DNA of 64,000 nt, taken from positions 1 through 64,000 of the forward strand of contig NZ_VFEU01000023.1 of the NCBI RefSeq assembly GCF_007858255.1, read 5' to 3'. The stretch is from Pseudomonas rhodesiae. GTDB lineage: Bacteria; Pseudomonadota; Gammaproteobacteria; Pseudomonadales; Pseudomonadaceae. Of this stretch, positions 33,373 to 41,959 are shown in pieces. Position 1 is the first letter of the stretch. Each line of letters opens with the position of its first letter. A program made the translations under genes and the position numbers. The notes under the pieces are model-generated. The model had not been told where the DNA came from and ran no database searches. It saw nothing but the letters and a program-made list of their open reading frames with translations.

Positions 33373-34746
33373 ATGAACCGCAGCCTGCTTTTCAAACTTG
33401 GCGCCATTGCGCTACTGATCCTGCTGTTACTGATTCCGTTGTTGATGATCAACGGCATCATCAGTGACCGCCAGCAACTGCGCGACGGTGTCGTGATGGA
33501 CATCGCCCGCAGTTCCAGCTTCGCCCAGCGCCTGACCGGCCCGGTAATGGTGGTGCCGTATCGCAAGACCGTGCGTGAATGGAAACTCAACGAAAAGCTC
33601 AACAAGCGCTACGAGGAAACCCGTGAAGAACGCGGGCGCCTGTATTTCCTGCCGGACCGTTTTGAACTCGACGGCCAGGTGCAGACCGAACTGCGCGCAC
33701 GGGGGATTTACCAGGCACGGCTGTTCCATGCCGATAGCCGCATCAGTGGGCGCTTCGAGCTGCCCGCGCAGTTGGGCATCAACGAAAATTTCGCGGACTA
33801 CCGCTTCGAACCGGCGTTTCTGGCGGTGGGCATCAGCGATATCCGTGGCATCGAAAACGCCCTGAAGCTGGAGCTGGGCAGCCAACGCCTGGAGTTCTCG
33901 CCAGGCAGCCAAGTGGATTGGCTCGGGGAGGGCGTCCATGTCACGCTGCCGGAGCAGGACAGTAAAAAACCGGCGGTGGTGGACTTCGCCTTCGACCTGC
34001 GCCTGCAAGGCACCGAACAACTGCAAGTGGTGCCGGTGGGCAAGACCAGTCAGGTATCGCTGGCGTCCAATTGGCCGCACCCCAGCTTTATCGGCAACTT
34101 CCTGCCGGCCCAGCGTGACATCACCGACAAAGGCTTCACCGCCAATTGGCAGACCTCATTCTTCTCCACCAACCTCGAACAGGCCCTGCAAACCTGCCTG
34201 GACCGCGAAGGCTGTGACGACTTCAACAACCGCAGCTTCGGTGTGAACTTCATCGACCCGGTGGACCAGTACCTCAAGAGCGATCGCGCGATCAAATACG
34301 CGCTGCTGTTTATCGCCCTGACCTTTGCCGGTTTCTTTCTGTTCGAAGTGCTCAAGAGCCTGGCGGTGCACCCGATTCAATACGCTCTGGTGGGCGTGGC
34401 GCTGGCGTTCTTTTATCTGCTGTTGTTGTCGCTGTCCGAGCACCTGGGGTTTGCCCTGGCGTATCTGATCTCGGCGAGTGCGTGCGTGGTGTTGATCGGT
34501 TTCTACGTGTGCCATGTGCTGCGCAGCATTGCCCACGGCCTGGGGTTCTCAGCGGGGCTGGCGGCGTTGTATGGCTTGTTGTACGGGTTGTTGAGTGCGG
34601 AGGATTACGCGCTGCTGATGGGTTCGCTGCTGTTGTTCGGCCTGCTGGGCACGGTGATGGTGCTCACGCGCAAATTGGACTGGTACGGGGTGGGCAAGCG
34701 CAAGGCGAGCGAGCCGCTGCAGTTTGATCTGGAGGCGGTGCAATGA
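33373..34746 (+). CDS. creD: Inner membrane protein CreD
   Basis: A 457-aa protein: one N-terminal helix (LGAIALLILLLLIPLLMING), a large periplasmic domain (about 30-310) and a cluster of about six C-terminal helices ending KLDWYGVGKRKASEPLQFDLEAVQ. This is the CreD/colicin-tolerance family layout. It is the main target gene of CreBC, lying 51 bp after creC; no clear CreB tag (direct TTCAC repeats) was found in that gap. Confidence 0.92.
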   Translation: MNRSLLFKLGAIALLILLLLIPLLMINGIISDRQQLRDGVVMDIARSSSFAQRLTGPVMVVPYRKTVREWKLNEKLNKRYEETREERGRLYFLPDRFELDGQVQTELRARGIYQARLFHADSRISGRFELPAQLGINENFADYRFEPAFLAVGISDIRGIENALKLELGSQRLEFSPGSQVDWLGEGVHVTLPEQDSKKPAVVDFAFDLRLQGTEQLQVVPVGKTSQVSLASNWPHPSFIGNFLPAQRDITDKGFTANWQTSFFSTNLEQALQTCLDREGCDDFNNRSFGVNFIDPVDQYLKSDRAIKYALLFIALTFAGFFLFEVLKSLAVHPIQYALVGVALAFFYLLLLSLSEHLGFALAYLISASACVVLIGFYVCHVLRSIAHGLGFSAGLAALYGLLYGLLSAEDYALLMGSLLLFGLLGTVMVLTRKLDWYGVGKRKASEPLQFDLEAVQ

Positions 34747-34826
34747 TCGGCTTGCGCGAGGATCGACAAGTAGGCGCGCAGTTAGCCACAAGGATCGCCA
34801 CATTCCTTGCTGTCACCACTGCCCAC

Positions 34827-34915
34827 TGTGGCAGTGGGCTTGCTCGCGATAGCGGTGGTTCAGAAACCGATGTGCTGAATGACATACCGCGATCGCGGGC
34901 AAGCCCGCTCCCACA
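34827..34915. repeat. REP-like inverted pair of a second sequence class
   Basis: TGTGGCAGTGGGCTTGCTCGCGAT (34827-34850) faces GATCGCGGGCAAGCCCGCTC...CACA (34891-34915). The inner bases (GCTCGCGAT) differ from the GCCCCCGAT class used elsewhere in the window, so at least two REP families coexist. Lies between convergent creD and the GST gene. Confidence 0.85.
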
Positions 34916-34932
34916 TTGGGTCGGTGTGCAGG

Positions 34933-35562
34933 TCAGGCCGGTGGCTGGGTCTGCTGCATCGAAGGCCGCTGGCTGACGTCGGCGTACCAGGCGGCAAGCT
35001 GTGGGTTGTCCACGCGCCATTGCATATCCGGATGGCGAAAATCCAGATAACCCAGGGCACAGGCCACGCTGATCGCGGCAACGTCAAAGTGGCTGGCCAG
35101 TTCGGCGATGGCATTCTGTTCCAGCTCGGCGAGGGTGCGGCGGATTTTGTTGCGCTGCTCGTCGAGCCACTGATCCCAGTGCTTCTCCACCGGGCGCAGG
35201 GCGGTTTCGTAGCGCACCAGCACGGCGGCATCCATAATGCCGTCGGCCATCGAGGCCAATGTGAGGCGGCGCCAGCGTGCCGAGCCGTCGCGAGGGATCA
35301 GCGGGTTGCCGACGTGCTGGTGGTCGAAGTAATCGAGGATCACCCGGCTGTCGTGCAGCACCGAGCCGTCAGCCAGACGCAATGCCGGGATCTTGCCCAC
35401 GGGGTTGCCGTCGACCAACTGCGCATCGGGGTTGACCGGGGTCGGCATGCAGGCGTGCAGGGCCACGCGGTCCTGCTGGCCGGTTTCGAGCAGCAGCACG
35501 CGGACTTTGCGCACGAACGGCGATGCAGGGTTGTGGAACAAGGTCATGTTGGGCGTGGACAT
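34933..35562 (-). CDS. Glutathione S-transferase family protein
   Basis: A 209-aa protein. The N-terminal thioredoxin-like domain has MTLFHNPASPFVRKVRVLLLETG and the glutathione-binding GKIPALRLADGSVLHDSRVILDYFD (cis-Pro and Asp-Ser pair). The C-terminal domain is all helical (LALGYLDFRHPD-type YLDFR motif). GAGGA lies seven bases before the ATG at 35562, favouring it over the ATG two codons upstream. The substrate is unknown. Confidence 0.9.
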   Translation of the reverse strand: MSTPNMTLFHNPASPFVRKVRVLLLETGQQDRVALHACMPTPVNPDAQLVDGNPVGKIPALRLADGSVLHDSRVILDYFDHQHVGNPLIPRDGSARWRRLTLASMADGIMDAAVLVRYETALRPVEKHWDQWLDEQRNKIRRTLAELEQNAIAELASHFDVAAISVACALGYLDFRHPDMQWRVDNPQLAAWYADVSQRPSMQQTQPPA

Positions 35563-35635
35563 GGGCATTCCTCTGGATTGACTGTGGCTAGCCTAGAGGG
35601 TCGTGCGGTGGCTGGCGAGGGGCAGGTTGAGGGCT

Positions 35636-35703
35636 CATCGGGGGCAAGCCCCATTTTTGATTTGTGAACACATTCAAAGTGTGGGAGGGGGCTTGCCCCC
35701 GAT
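35636..35703. repeat. REP pair with truncated left member
   Basis: ATCGGGGGCAAGCCCCA (truncated, from 35638) faces a full GTGGGAGGGGGCTTGCCCCC unit ending at 35703. The left unit has lost its outer CTCCCAC arm. Confidence 0.85.
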
Positions 35704-35710
35704 GAGGCCC

Positions 35711-35893
35711 TCAGCCACGCCCCTTGAACAACCCCCAACTACCAATGGCCGCTGGTATACCCAACCCCACCCAACTCAACGCATCCCACCCGCCATCCCC
35801 CAGTAACGCCGCAAACAGCCCGGCGGCGCTGAGCAGACCGATTCCCAACGGAATGCCGAACACCTTCCAGAAACTCGACTGGCGCGGCCTCAT
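35711..35893 (-). CDS. Small membrane protein (60 aa) of the iron-uptake operon
   Basis: A 60-aa protein beginning MRPRQSSFWKVFGIPLGIGLLSAAGLFAALLGDGGWDALSWVGLGIPAAIGSWGLF, with two membrane helices and a basic end. The ATG at 35893 overlaps the stop of the PepSY gene (ATGA), which makes it a real, translationally coupled gene. Small proteins like this often accompany siderophore-reduction PepSY proteins. No specific function is known. Confidence 0.8.
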   Translation of the reverse strand: MRPRQSSFWKVFGIPLGIGLLSAAGLFAALLGDGGWDALSWVGLGIPAAIGSWGLFKGRG

Positions 35894-36993
35894 GCCTTGC
35901 CCGTCCTGCGTTTGGCGATCCACAGGTAAATTCCGCTGATCAGCACGATGATGGTCAGCCCATCCAGCAGCGCCCACAGGATCTTCATCGGCATGCCGCC
36001 ATAGTCGCCAAAGTGCAGCGGCTGGGACATGCCCATGGCGTCCATGTACCACGGCCGTTCGGCAATCGCCGTGACTTGCAGGGTGCTGGCGTCGATCAGC
36101 ACCGGGGTGAGCAGGTGCGAAGTCAGGTGCGTGCTGCCCTTCATAAACACCGCATAGTGGTGCTCGCTGGAGAACCGCGTGCCGGGGAAGGCGATAAAGT
36201 CCGGCTGCATACCGGGTGCGGCGCGTGCGGCGATGCTCAGCAACTCGCTGGCTGGGGCGCGTGAGGTCAGCGGCGGCGCATCCTTGTACGGTTCGATCAG
36301 GGCCGTAAGGCTGTCCTGGCGCCAGGCGGCGATGAGCAGGTCGGCGCAGGCGCTGATCACGCCGGTCACGCCCACCACCAGGGCCCAGGTCAGCGTAACC
36401 ACACCGATCAGGTTGTGCAGGTCGAGCCAGCGCAGGCGGGTAGTTTTGTCCCGGCGCACGCTGGCGAATTTCAGACGACGCATGAACGGCAGGTACAGCA
36501 CCGTGCCGGAAATGATCGCCAACACAAACAGCACACCCATAAACGCCAGCAGCAGCTTGCCCGGCAGACCGGCGAACATATCCACATGCAGGCGCAGCAA
36601 AAACAAGGTGAAACCGCCATTGGCCGAGGGCATCTCCAGCGCGTCGCCGCTGCGCGCATCGAGCATGAAGGTGTGGGACGCGTTCGGCTCCGTGCCGGCG
36701 GTGGCGGCCATGATCGCGATCACACCGTTCGGGTCGTCTTCATCCCAAGCCAGGTATTGCAGGGCCTCTCCGGGGCGATGGGCCAGGGCCTTGTTCACCA
36801 GTTGTTCCAGGTTCAATCGCGGCGTATCGGCCGGCATCTGCTGGAGCTGAGGTTCGTTGCCCAGCAGATGGTCGATCTCGTGGTGAAACACCAGCGGCAG
36901 GCCGGTGAGGGCGAGCAGCAGCAGGAACACCGTGCAGATCAGGCTGGTCCAGGTGTGGACGAAGGACCAGTGGCGGATGGTTGTGCTCTTCAT
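35890..36993 (-). CDS. PepSY-associated TM protein (siderophore-iron reduction, FoxB-like)
   Basis: A 367-aa inner-membrane protein with four main helices: HTWTSLICTVFLLLLALTGLPLVF, LPGKLLLAFMGVLFVLAIISGTVLYL, NLIGVVTLTWALVVGVTGVI and ILWALLDGLTIIVLISGIYLWIAKRR. Conserved HxxxD-type His residues are present (WLDLHNLIGV, RLHVDMFAG). PepSY_TM proteins next to hydroxamate receptors reduce ferric siderophores in the periplasm. It starts 26 bp after the receptor gene. Confidence 0.86.
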   Translation of the reverse strand: MKSTTIRHWSFVHTWTSLICTVFLLLLALTGLPLVFHHEIDHLLGNEPQLQQMPADTPRLNLEQLVNKALAHRPGEALQYLAWDEDDPNGVIAIMAATAGTEPNASHTFMLDARSGDALEMPSANGGFTLFLLRLHVDMFAGLPGKLLLAFMGVLFVLAIISGTVLYLPFMRRLKFASVRRDKTTRLRWLDLHNLIGVVTLTWALVVGVTGVISACADLLIAAWRQDSLTALIEPYKDAPPLTSRAPASELLSIAARAAPGMQPDFIAFPGTRFSSEHHYAVFMKGSTHLTSHLLTPVLIDASTLQVTAIAERPWYMDAMGMSQPLHFGDYGGMPMKILWALLDGLTIIVLISGIYLWIAKRRTGKA

Positions 36994-37019
36994 GTTTCAG
37001 CCTGCAGCCTCTGCGCCGA

Positions 37020-39449
37020 TCACCATTGGTACGTGGCGCTGGCGACGACGCTGCGCTGGTCGCCGAAGTAGCAGTAGTTGCCATCGCAGGTGGACAGGTA
37101 GTCCTTGTTGAACAGGTTGGTGGCGTTCACCTTCAGCGACGCGCCTTTGAGGCTGTTGTCCAGGCGACCGAGGTCGTAATGCACCGCGCCATCGAACACG
37201 GTGTAGGCGTTGGCCTTACCCAGCCAGGTATTGGCCTGGTCGCCGTAGGTGTTGCCGGTGTAACGCGCGCCAAAGCCGATGCCGAAGCCATCGAGCACGC
37301 CGGTGTGCCAGGTGTAGTCGGTCCACAGCGACGCTTGCTGGTTGGGCATCAGTTGCAGGCGGTTGCCTTTGTATTGGCCTTTTTGCACCTCGGATTTGGC
37401 CAGGGTGTAGGCGGCGATCACCTTGAGGTTATCGGTCACGTCAGACACCGCTTCCAATTCCAGGCCCTTGACCTTCACTTCGCCGGTCTGGTCGGTGACG
37501 GAAACGCCGCCGGCCTGGAAGCTGGTCACCAGCACGTTCTTTTGGGTCAGGTCATAGACCGCCGCGCTCAGCAGGGTGTTGGAGCCGGGCGGCTGGTATT
37601 TGACCCCCAGTTCCCATTGCTTGCCTTCGGTGGGTTTGTACGACTTCACAGGATCGACGCTGGCGTTGCTCGCCGGCTGGAACGACTCGGCGTAGGACAA
37701 GTACGGCACGAAACCGGAGTCGAACACGTAGCTCAAGGCCGCGTTGCCGCTGAAGTTCTTGCTGCGGTCAGTGTTGGTCGCGTCGTTCTTGTTGAAGTAG
37801 GTGGTGCCCTGGTGCACCCAGTCTTCACGGCCGCCCAAGGTCAGGCGCCAGTTGTCCAACGCCATCTGGTCCTGGACGTATAGCCCGGTTTGCACGGTTT
37901 TCTGGTTGTAGTCATAGAACGCTGTGGAGCGCGCAGGACGGACGGTCGAGCCCCCGTAGCTCGGGTTGAAAATATTGGTGCCCGAGGCCAGACCGAAGAT
38001 CGACAGATAGGACGTGTCGGTACGCTGATGATCCAGGCCCAGCAGCAGGGTGTGGGTGATGTCCCCCGTGGCAAAGTCGGCCTGGAAGTTGTTGTCCACG
38101 GCGAACTGGCCGATGTTCTCGTCCACATTGGTGGTGGACCGGCTGATATTGCCCGCCGCGTCGGCCGGCGAGAAGGCGTAGGAGCCTACGGTCAGTTGCT
38201 GGAACGACAGCTCAGACTTGGTGTAACGCAGGTTCTGCTTGAATTGCCAGGTATCGTTGAGGCGATGCTCGAAGGCATAGCCCAGCGCGTAGTAGGTACG
38301 GTCGTAGAACTCATAGTCCGGATCGCCGAGGTTCTTGTGGTGGGACACCTCCCCCAGCGGCGATTTGATCTTGGTGCCCTGGATCGGCAGGAACTGGCTG
38401 GTGGTGCCGGTATCGTCGCGAGTGAACTGCGATAGCAAGGTCAGCCGGGTGTCGGGGTCGATGTTCCAGGTCAGGCTGGGGGCGATGTTGTAGCGCTTGT
38501 TGTCGATGTGATCGACCTGGGTGCCGGAGTCGCGAACCACGCCGCTCAGGCCATAGAGAAACTGGCCGTCGTCGTCGATCTTGCCGGTGCTGGCGAAGTT
38601 GATCTGGCGGTGATTGTCGCTGCCGTACTGCACTTGCACCGCGTGGCTGGCCTGCTCGCTGGGACGGCTGCTGACCATGTCCAGCAGGCCACCCGGTGGA
38701 GTCTGGCCATACACCGACGAGGCCGGTCCGCGCAGCAGGGCCAGGCGATCGAGGTTCCAGGTCTCGGCTTTCGGGTTGGCATACACGCCACGCGGCAACG
38801 GCAGGCCGTCAAGAAATTGCGTCGGCTCAAAGCCGCGTACGCGCATCCAGTCGTAGCGCGTGTCGCTGCCGTAGCTGGCGGACACGATGCCGGGCATGTA
38901 TTTCACCGCGTCGTCGAGGGTATGAACGCTGCGATCCTGCATCTGCTGGCGGGTGGCGACGGAGATCGAGCGCGGCGCTTCCACCAGGGCGGTGTCGGTC
39001 TTGGTGCCGGCGGCGGTGCGTGTCGCCAGGTAGCCTTGGGCCGGGCCCCATGCGCTTTCATAACTGCCTTGCCCGGTGATGTTGGTTTCCGGCAACGCCA
39101 CTACGCCGTCCGGAATCGCCACCAAGGTGAAGGTTCCGGCGCTGCTCTGTTCCAGCTGCAACCCCGTGCCGCGCAGTGCCTGGCGCAGCGCGCTCTGGGC
39201 ATCGAACTGGCCGTTTACAGGAGCGGAGGTTTTACCGGCGGCCAGGGCCGGATCGAGGGTCAGCGCCAGGCCGGCCTGGCTGGCGATCTGGTTGAGCGTG
39301 CTGGCCAGAGGCGCCGCCGGCAAGTTGTAGGCACGCACGCTGGAGGCCTGTTCGGCCGCCAATAGCTGAGGCGTGATCAGCGGTGTGCTGAGGGCAATGG
39401 CCACGGCCAACAGACTGGGGCGCAGCAGGGTGTCTAGCGTGCGGGACAT
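37020..39449 (-). CDS. TonB-dependent siderophore receptor with signalling domain
   Basis: An 809-aa outer-membrane receptor. Signal peptide to about residue 31 (LLAAEQA). An N-terminal STN signalling domain follows (about 35-115, YNLPAAPLASTLNQIASQAGLALTLDPAL). The plug begins ETNITGQGSYESAWGP and has APRSISVATRQQM, with RGPASSVYGQTPPGG at its end. The barrel ends in ATYQW with a C-terminal aromatic. With the FecR and ECF sigma genes upstream it forms a surface-signalling system. Likely ligand class is hydroxamate (Fiu/ferrichrome, supported by context with creBCD, or Fox/ferrioxamine, supported by the PepSY gene); the two cannot be told apart here. Confidence 0.92.
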   Translation of the reverse strand: MSRTLDTLLRPSLLAVAIALSTPLITPQLLAAEQASSVRAYNLPAAPLASTLNQIASQAGLALTLDPALAAGKTSAPVNGQFDAQSALRQALRGTGLQLEQSSAGTFTLVAIPDGVVALPETNITGQGSYESAWGPAQGYLATRTAAGTKTDTALVEAPRSISVATRQQMQDRSVHTLDDAVKYMPGIVSASYGSDTRYDWMRVRGFEPTQFLDGLPLPRGVYANPKAETWNLDRLALLRGPASSVYGQTPPGGLLDMVSSRPSEQASHAVQVQYGSDNHRQINFASTGKIDDDGQFLYGLSGVVRDSGTQVDHIDNKRYNIAPSLTWNIDPDTRLTLLSQFTRDDTGTTSQFLPIQGTKIKSPLGEVSHHKNLGDPDYEFYDRTYYALGYAFEHRLNDTWQFKQNLRYTKSELSFQQLTVGSYAFSPADAAGNISRSTTNVDENIGQFAVDNNFQADFATGDITHTLLLGLDHQRTDTSYLSIFGLASGTNIFNPSYGGSTVRPARSTAFYDYNQKTVQTGLYVQDQMALDNWRLTLGGREDWVHQGTTYFNKNDATNTDRSKNFSGNAALSYVFDSGFVPYLSYAESFQPASNASVDPVKSYKPTEGKQWELGVKYQPPGSNTLLSAAVYDLTQKNVLVTSFQAGGVSVTDQTGEVKVKGLELEAVSDVTDNLKVIAAYTLAKSEVQKGQYKGNRLQLMPNQQASLWTDYTWHTGVLDGFGIGFGARYTGNTYGDQANTWLGKANAYTVFDGAVHYDLGRLDNSLKGASLKVNATNLFNKDYLSTCDGNYCYFGDQRSVVASATYQW

Positions 39450-39568
39450 AGGGCGGCTCCTGAATGGAAGTAATTCGCAATTGCCTATGTGCCGAGCGAG
39501 ATTCGAAAAGTGATAGGGCGGGATGAAAATATTTTTTGCCGGGGATTTTTCGGTGTGTTTGCAGGCCT

Positions 39569-39640
39569 ATCGGGGGCAAGCCCCCTCCCACAGTTGATCG
39601 GGTTTTGTTCAGGTCAATGTGGGAGGGGCTTGCCCCCAAT
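39569..39640. repeat. REP inverted pair between the FecR gene and the receptor gene
   Basis: TATCGGGGGCAAGCCCC... (39569) faces GTGGGAGGGGCTTGCCCCCAAT (to 39640, one G shorter). It lies downstream of the regulator genes and about 120 bp upstream of the receptor start. Confidence 0.9.
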
Positions 39641-39666
39641 AGCCTCAACCCAGGCCTTGCTGATGC

Positions 39667-40635
39667 CTAACGCTTGGCACCCACCGTCACCCACCACGGC
39701 GTGTGCTGCGTGATCTGCACCGGCAACGTCGGCAGCAGCGCATTGAGCGCCAGCGTGGTGTCGTGCAGCGGGAAACTGCCGGTGATGCGCAAGTCGGCCA
39801 CGTTTTTATCCACGCCTAGATAGCCAGGGCGGTAGCGACTCAATTCCTCGACCACGTCGCCCAGGCGCGCGTTGTCCACCACCAGCATGCCACGCGTCCA
39901 GGCATCCGTGGCGGGGGTGACGGCCAGGGACGGGCCGAGGCCGTCGCTGCGCATCAGCACTTGCTGGCCTGCTTTGAACACCTGTTCCTGCGGCAGCGCC
40001 TCCGGCTGCGCCGCAACGGCGGACTGCAGCACGCTCAGGCGCGTGGCGTCGTCTTCGCGCTTGACGATAAACCGCGTACCCAGCGCCCGCAGGCGGCCGT
40101 CGCGGGTCTGCACGTAGAACGGGCGCGCGTCGTTATGGCCGGTTTCGACGAGGATTTCACCGTCCTGCAACACGATCAGCCGGCGCTTTTCATCGAAGCG
40201 CACGTCGATGGCGCTGTGGGTGTTGAGGTTGATCTGGGTACCGTCCGCCAGTTTCAGCGTGCGCTGCTCGCCGGTGGCGGTGCGTTGGTCGGCCAGCCAA
40301 TAGTGGATCGGCACATAGCGTTCGCCTGCAAATAACCCCAGGCCGCAGATAAGCGCAATGCTCGCCAGGCCGCTGCCGAGCTTGCGTACCCGTTGACGGA
40401 TGGCCTGACGGGACTGCAACAACGCGGCGCGCGCCGGGCCCGAGGCGATGCTGAAACGTTGGTCGAGCATGCCCAACTGGCGCCAGGCGCGGGCGTGTTC
40501 CTCATCGCTGGCCAGCCATTTGCTGAACTCTTCACGCTCGACCGCACTGCCGTCGCCCGAATCCAGGGACAACTGCCAGGCAATCGCCGCATCCAGCACG
40601 CGGGCCGAGACCGGTTTGGCGCCGACTGTACTCAT
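39667..40635 (-). CDS. FecR family anti-sigma regulator
   Basis: A 322-aa inner-membrane sigma regulator. The cytoplasmic part has AAIAWQLSLDSGDGSAVEREEFSKWLASDEEHARAWRQL, the typical FecR N-domain. One helix lies near 95-110 (GLASIALICGLGLFAG). The periplasmic FecR domain (LADGTQINLNTHSAIDVRFDEKRR) and an STN-like C-terminal domain follow. The ATG at 40635 overlaps the sigma gene stop (ATGA). It relays receptor occupancy to the sigma factor. Confidence 0.92.
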   Translation of the reverse strand: MSTVGAKPVSARVLDAAIAWQLSLDSGDGSAVEREEFSKWLASDEEHARAWRQLGMLDQRFSIASGPARAALLQSRQAIRQRVRKLGSGLASIALICGLGLFAGERYVPIHYWLADQRTATGEQRTLKLADGTQINLNTHSAIDVRFDEKRRLIVLQDGEILVETGHNDARPFYVQTRDGRLRALGTRFIVKREDDATRLSVLQSAVAAQPEALPQEQVFKAGQQVLMRSDGLGPSLAVTPATDAWTRGMLVVDNARLGDVVEELSRYRPGYLGVDKNVADLRITGSFPLHDTTLALNALLPTLPVQITQHTPWWVTVGAKR

Positions 40636-41150
40636 GTCGGCTCGCCATACAGTGCGATATAGCACTGGCGAATGCCCTGGGCCAGGTACTGGCGCACGCG
40701 GGGCACCGATACGCCGAGGCGTTGGGCGATCTGCGCGTGGCCCAGGCCGTCGAGACGACTGTAGAGAAACGCCGCGCGGGCCTTGCTCGACAACGTGCCG
40801 AGCAATCGGTCGATGGCTTTGAGGTCTTCGAGGATCAGTTGCTGGGCTTCGGGGGAGGGGTGTTCGCTTTCCGGGATCAGCATCAATTCGGCCAGGTAAG
40901 CCTGCTCCAATGCCGCGCGCCGGAAATAGTCGAACAACAGGCCCTTGGCGATGGCCACCAGAAATGCCCTTGGCTCGCGCGGTTCCGGCAACGTGTCGCG
41001 CCCCAACAGACGCATGAACGTGTCCTGGCTCAGGTCTTCGGCCCGGCTCGGGCACGCCACGTTGCGCCGCAGCCAGGCCAGCAGCCAGCCGCGATGGTCG
41101 CGATACAACGCACCAACCCGCTCACTGTGTGGGTTCTGGACCGACGACAA
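40632..41150 (-). CDS. ECF RNA polymerase sigma factor (FecI/FiuI type)
   Basis: A 172-aa ECF sigma factor. Region 2: YRDHRGWLLAWLRRNVACPSRAEDLSQDTFMRLL. Region 4: LSSKARAAFLYSRLDGLGHAQIAQRLGVSVPRVRQYLAQGIRQC. No ATG exists in frame; translation must start at TTG 41150, which may keep expression low. It should direct transcription of the receptor gene when the siderophore is bound. A Fur-box-like sequence lies just upstream. Confidence 0.9.
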   Translation of the reverse strand: MSSVQNPHSERVGALYRDHRGWLLAWLRRNVACPSRAEDLSQDTFMRLLGRDTLPEPREPRAFLVAIAKGLLFDYFRRAALEQAYLAELMLIPESEHPSPEAQQLILEDLKAIDRLLGTLSSKARAAFLYSRLDGLGHAQIAQRLGVSVPRVRQYLAQGIRQCYIALYGEPT

Positions 41151-41182
41151 GGCATCACCGAATAAACAAGAGGTTTAAACTA

Positions 41183-41201
41183 ACGAGAATTATTCGCGAT
41201 T
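41183..41201 (-). promoter_or_regulatory. Putative Fur box upstream of the ECF sigma gene
   Basis: ACGAGAATTATTCGCGATT, 33 bp before the sigma start, resembles a degenerate Fur operator (the GAGAATTATTC part fits the GATAAT-array logic). Iron repression of such sigma genes is the rule in pseudomonads. The match is imperfect, so the site is tentative. Confidence 0.5.
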
Positions 41202-41251
41202 GTGTCAGAGGCGTGGAATAGGCGCAATTGGCGTCTGTCGGGGAGATGAGA

Positions 41252-41959
41252 TTAAAACGATGGCGCCTGTTGCCGGCGTTTCCATTGGCTCAACCGCGTG
41301 TGCAGCGCGAGCGGTGTATCGATTGACTGCTGGCGCGCGCGGCTGAACAAAATCAGCATCAGCTCCGCCGTGGCCAAGGCGTCGGCGCTGGCGTGATGGC
41401 GTTCGCCGACTTCCAGGTGGAAGTGTTTGACCCAATCGTCCAGCCCTGCCTCACGGATTGGCGCCTCGGGGCACAGCAGGGGGGCGATGTCGGCCACATC
41501 CAGAAACGGGTGGGTCAGGCGATAACCCAGGCTGTCCTTGAGTGCGCGGCTCAGCATGTGTTGATCGAACGGCGCGTGGAACGCGAGCAGTGGGCTGTCG
41601 CCGACGTACTCCATAAAGTCCAACAAGGCTTCCACCGGATCGCTGCCGGCGGCAATGGCGCTGGGCCCCAGGCCGTGGATCAGCACACTGGGGCTGAGTT
41701 TGGTTTCGGGGCGTTGCAGGGTGCGCTCGAACAACTGGGAGAAGTCCACCGCGCCATCCTCGATCACTACCGCGCCGATGGACAGCACCTGGTCGCGGTT
41801 GAGGTTCAGGCCGCTGGTTTCCAGGTCCACCACCACCCAGCGTTGGCTGCGCAAGGCGCCTTCACTCAGCGTCGCAGGCTTGGGCAGTTGCGCCAAGCGC
41901 CGTTGTTGGATTGCATCGAGCTGGGGTTTGGCGGCGCGCAGCCAGGCGAACAGGCTCAC
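41252..41959 (-). CDS. DEDDh 3'-5' exonuclease (DnaQ-like)
   Basis: A 235-aa exonuclease. Exo I: WVVVDLETSGLNLNRDQVLSIGAV (Asp and Glu). Exo II: LLAFHAPFDQHML. Exo III: RHHASADALATAELM (His and Asp). It resembles the epsilon subunit but is a stand-alone protein. It overlaps the DUF294 gene by 4 bp, a pairing seen widely in pseudomonads, so the two are likely coupled. Confidence 0.9.
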   Translation of the reverse strand: MSLFAWLRAAKPQLDAIQQRRLAQLPKPATLSEGALRSQRWVVVDLETSGLNLNRDQVLSIGAVVIEDGAVDFSQLFERTLQRPETKLSPSVLIHGLGPSAIAAGSDPVEALLDFMEYVGDSPLLAFHAPFDQHMLSRALKDSLGYRLTHPFLDVADIAPLLCPEAPIREAGLDDWVKHFHLEVGERHHASADALATAELMLILFSRARQQSIDTPLALHTRLSQWKRRQQAPSF

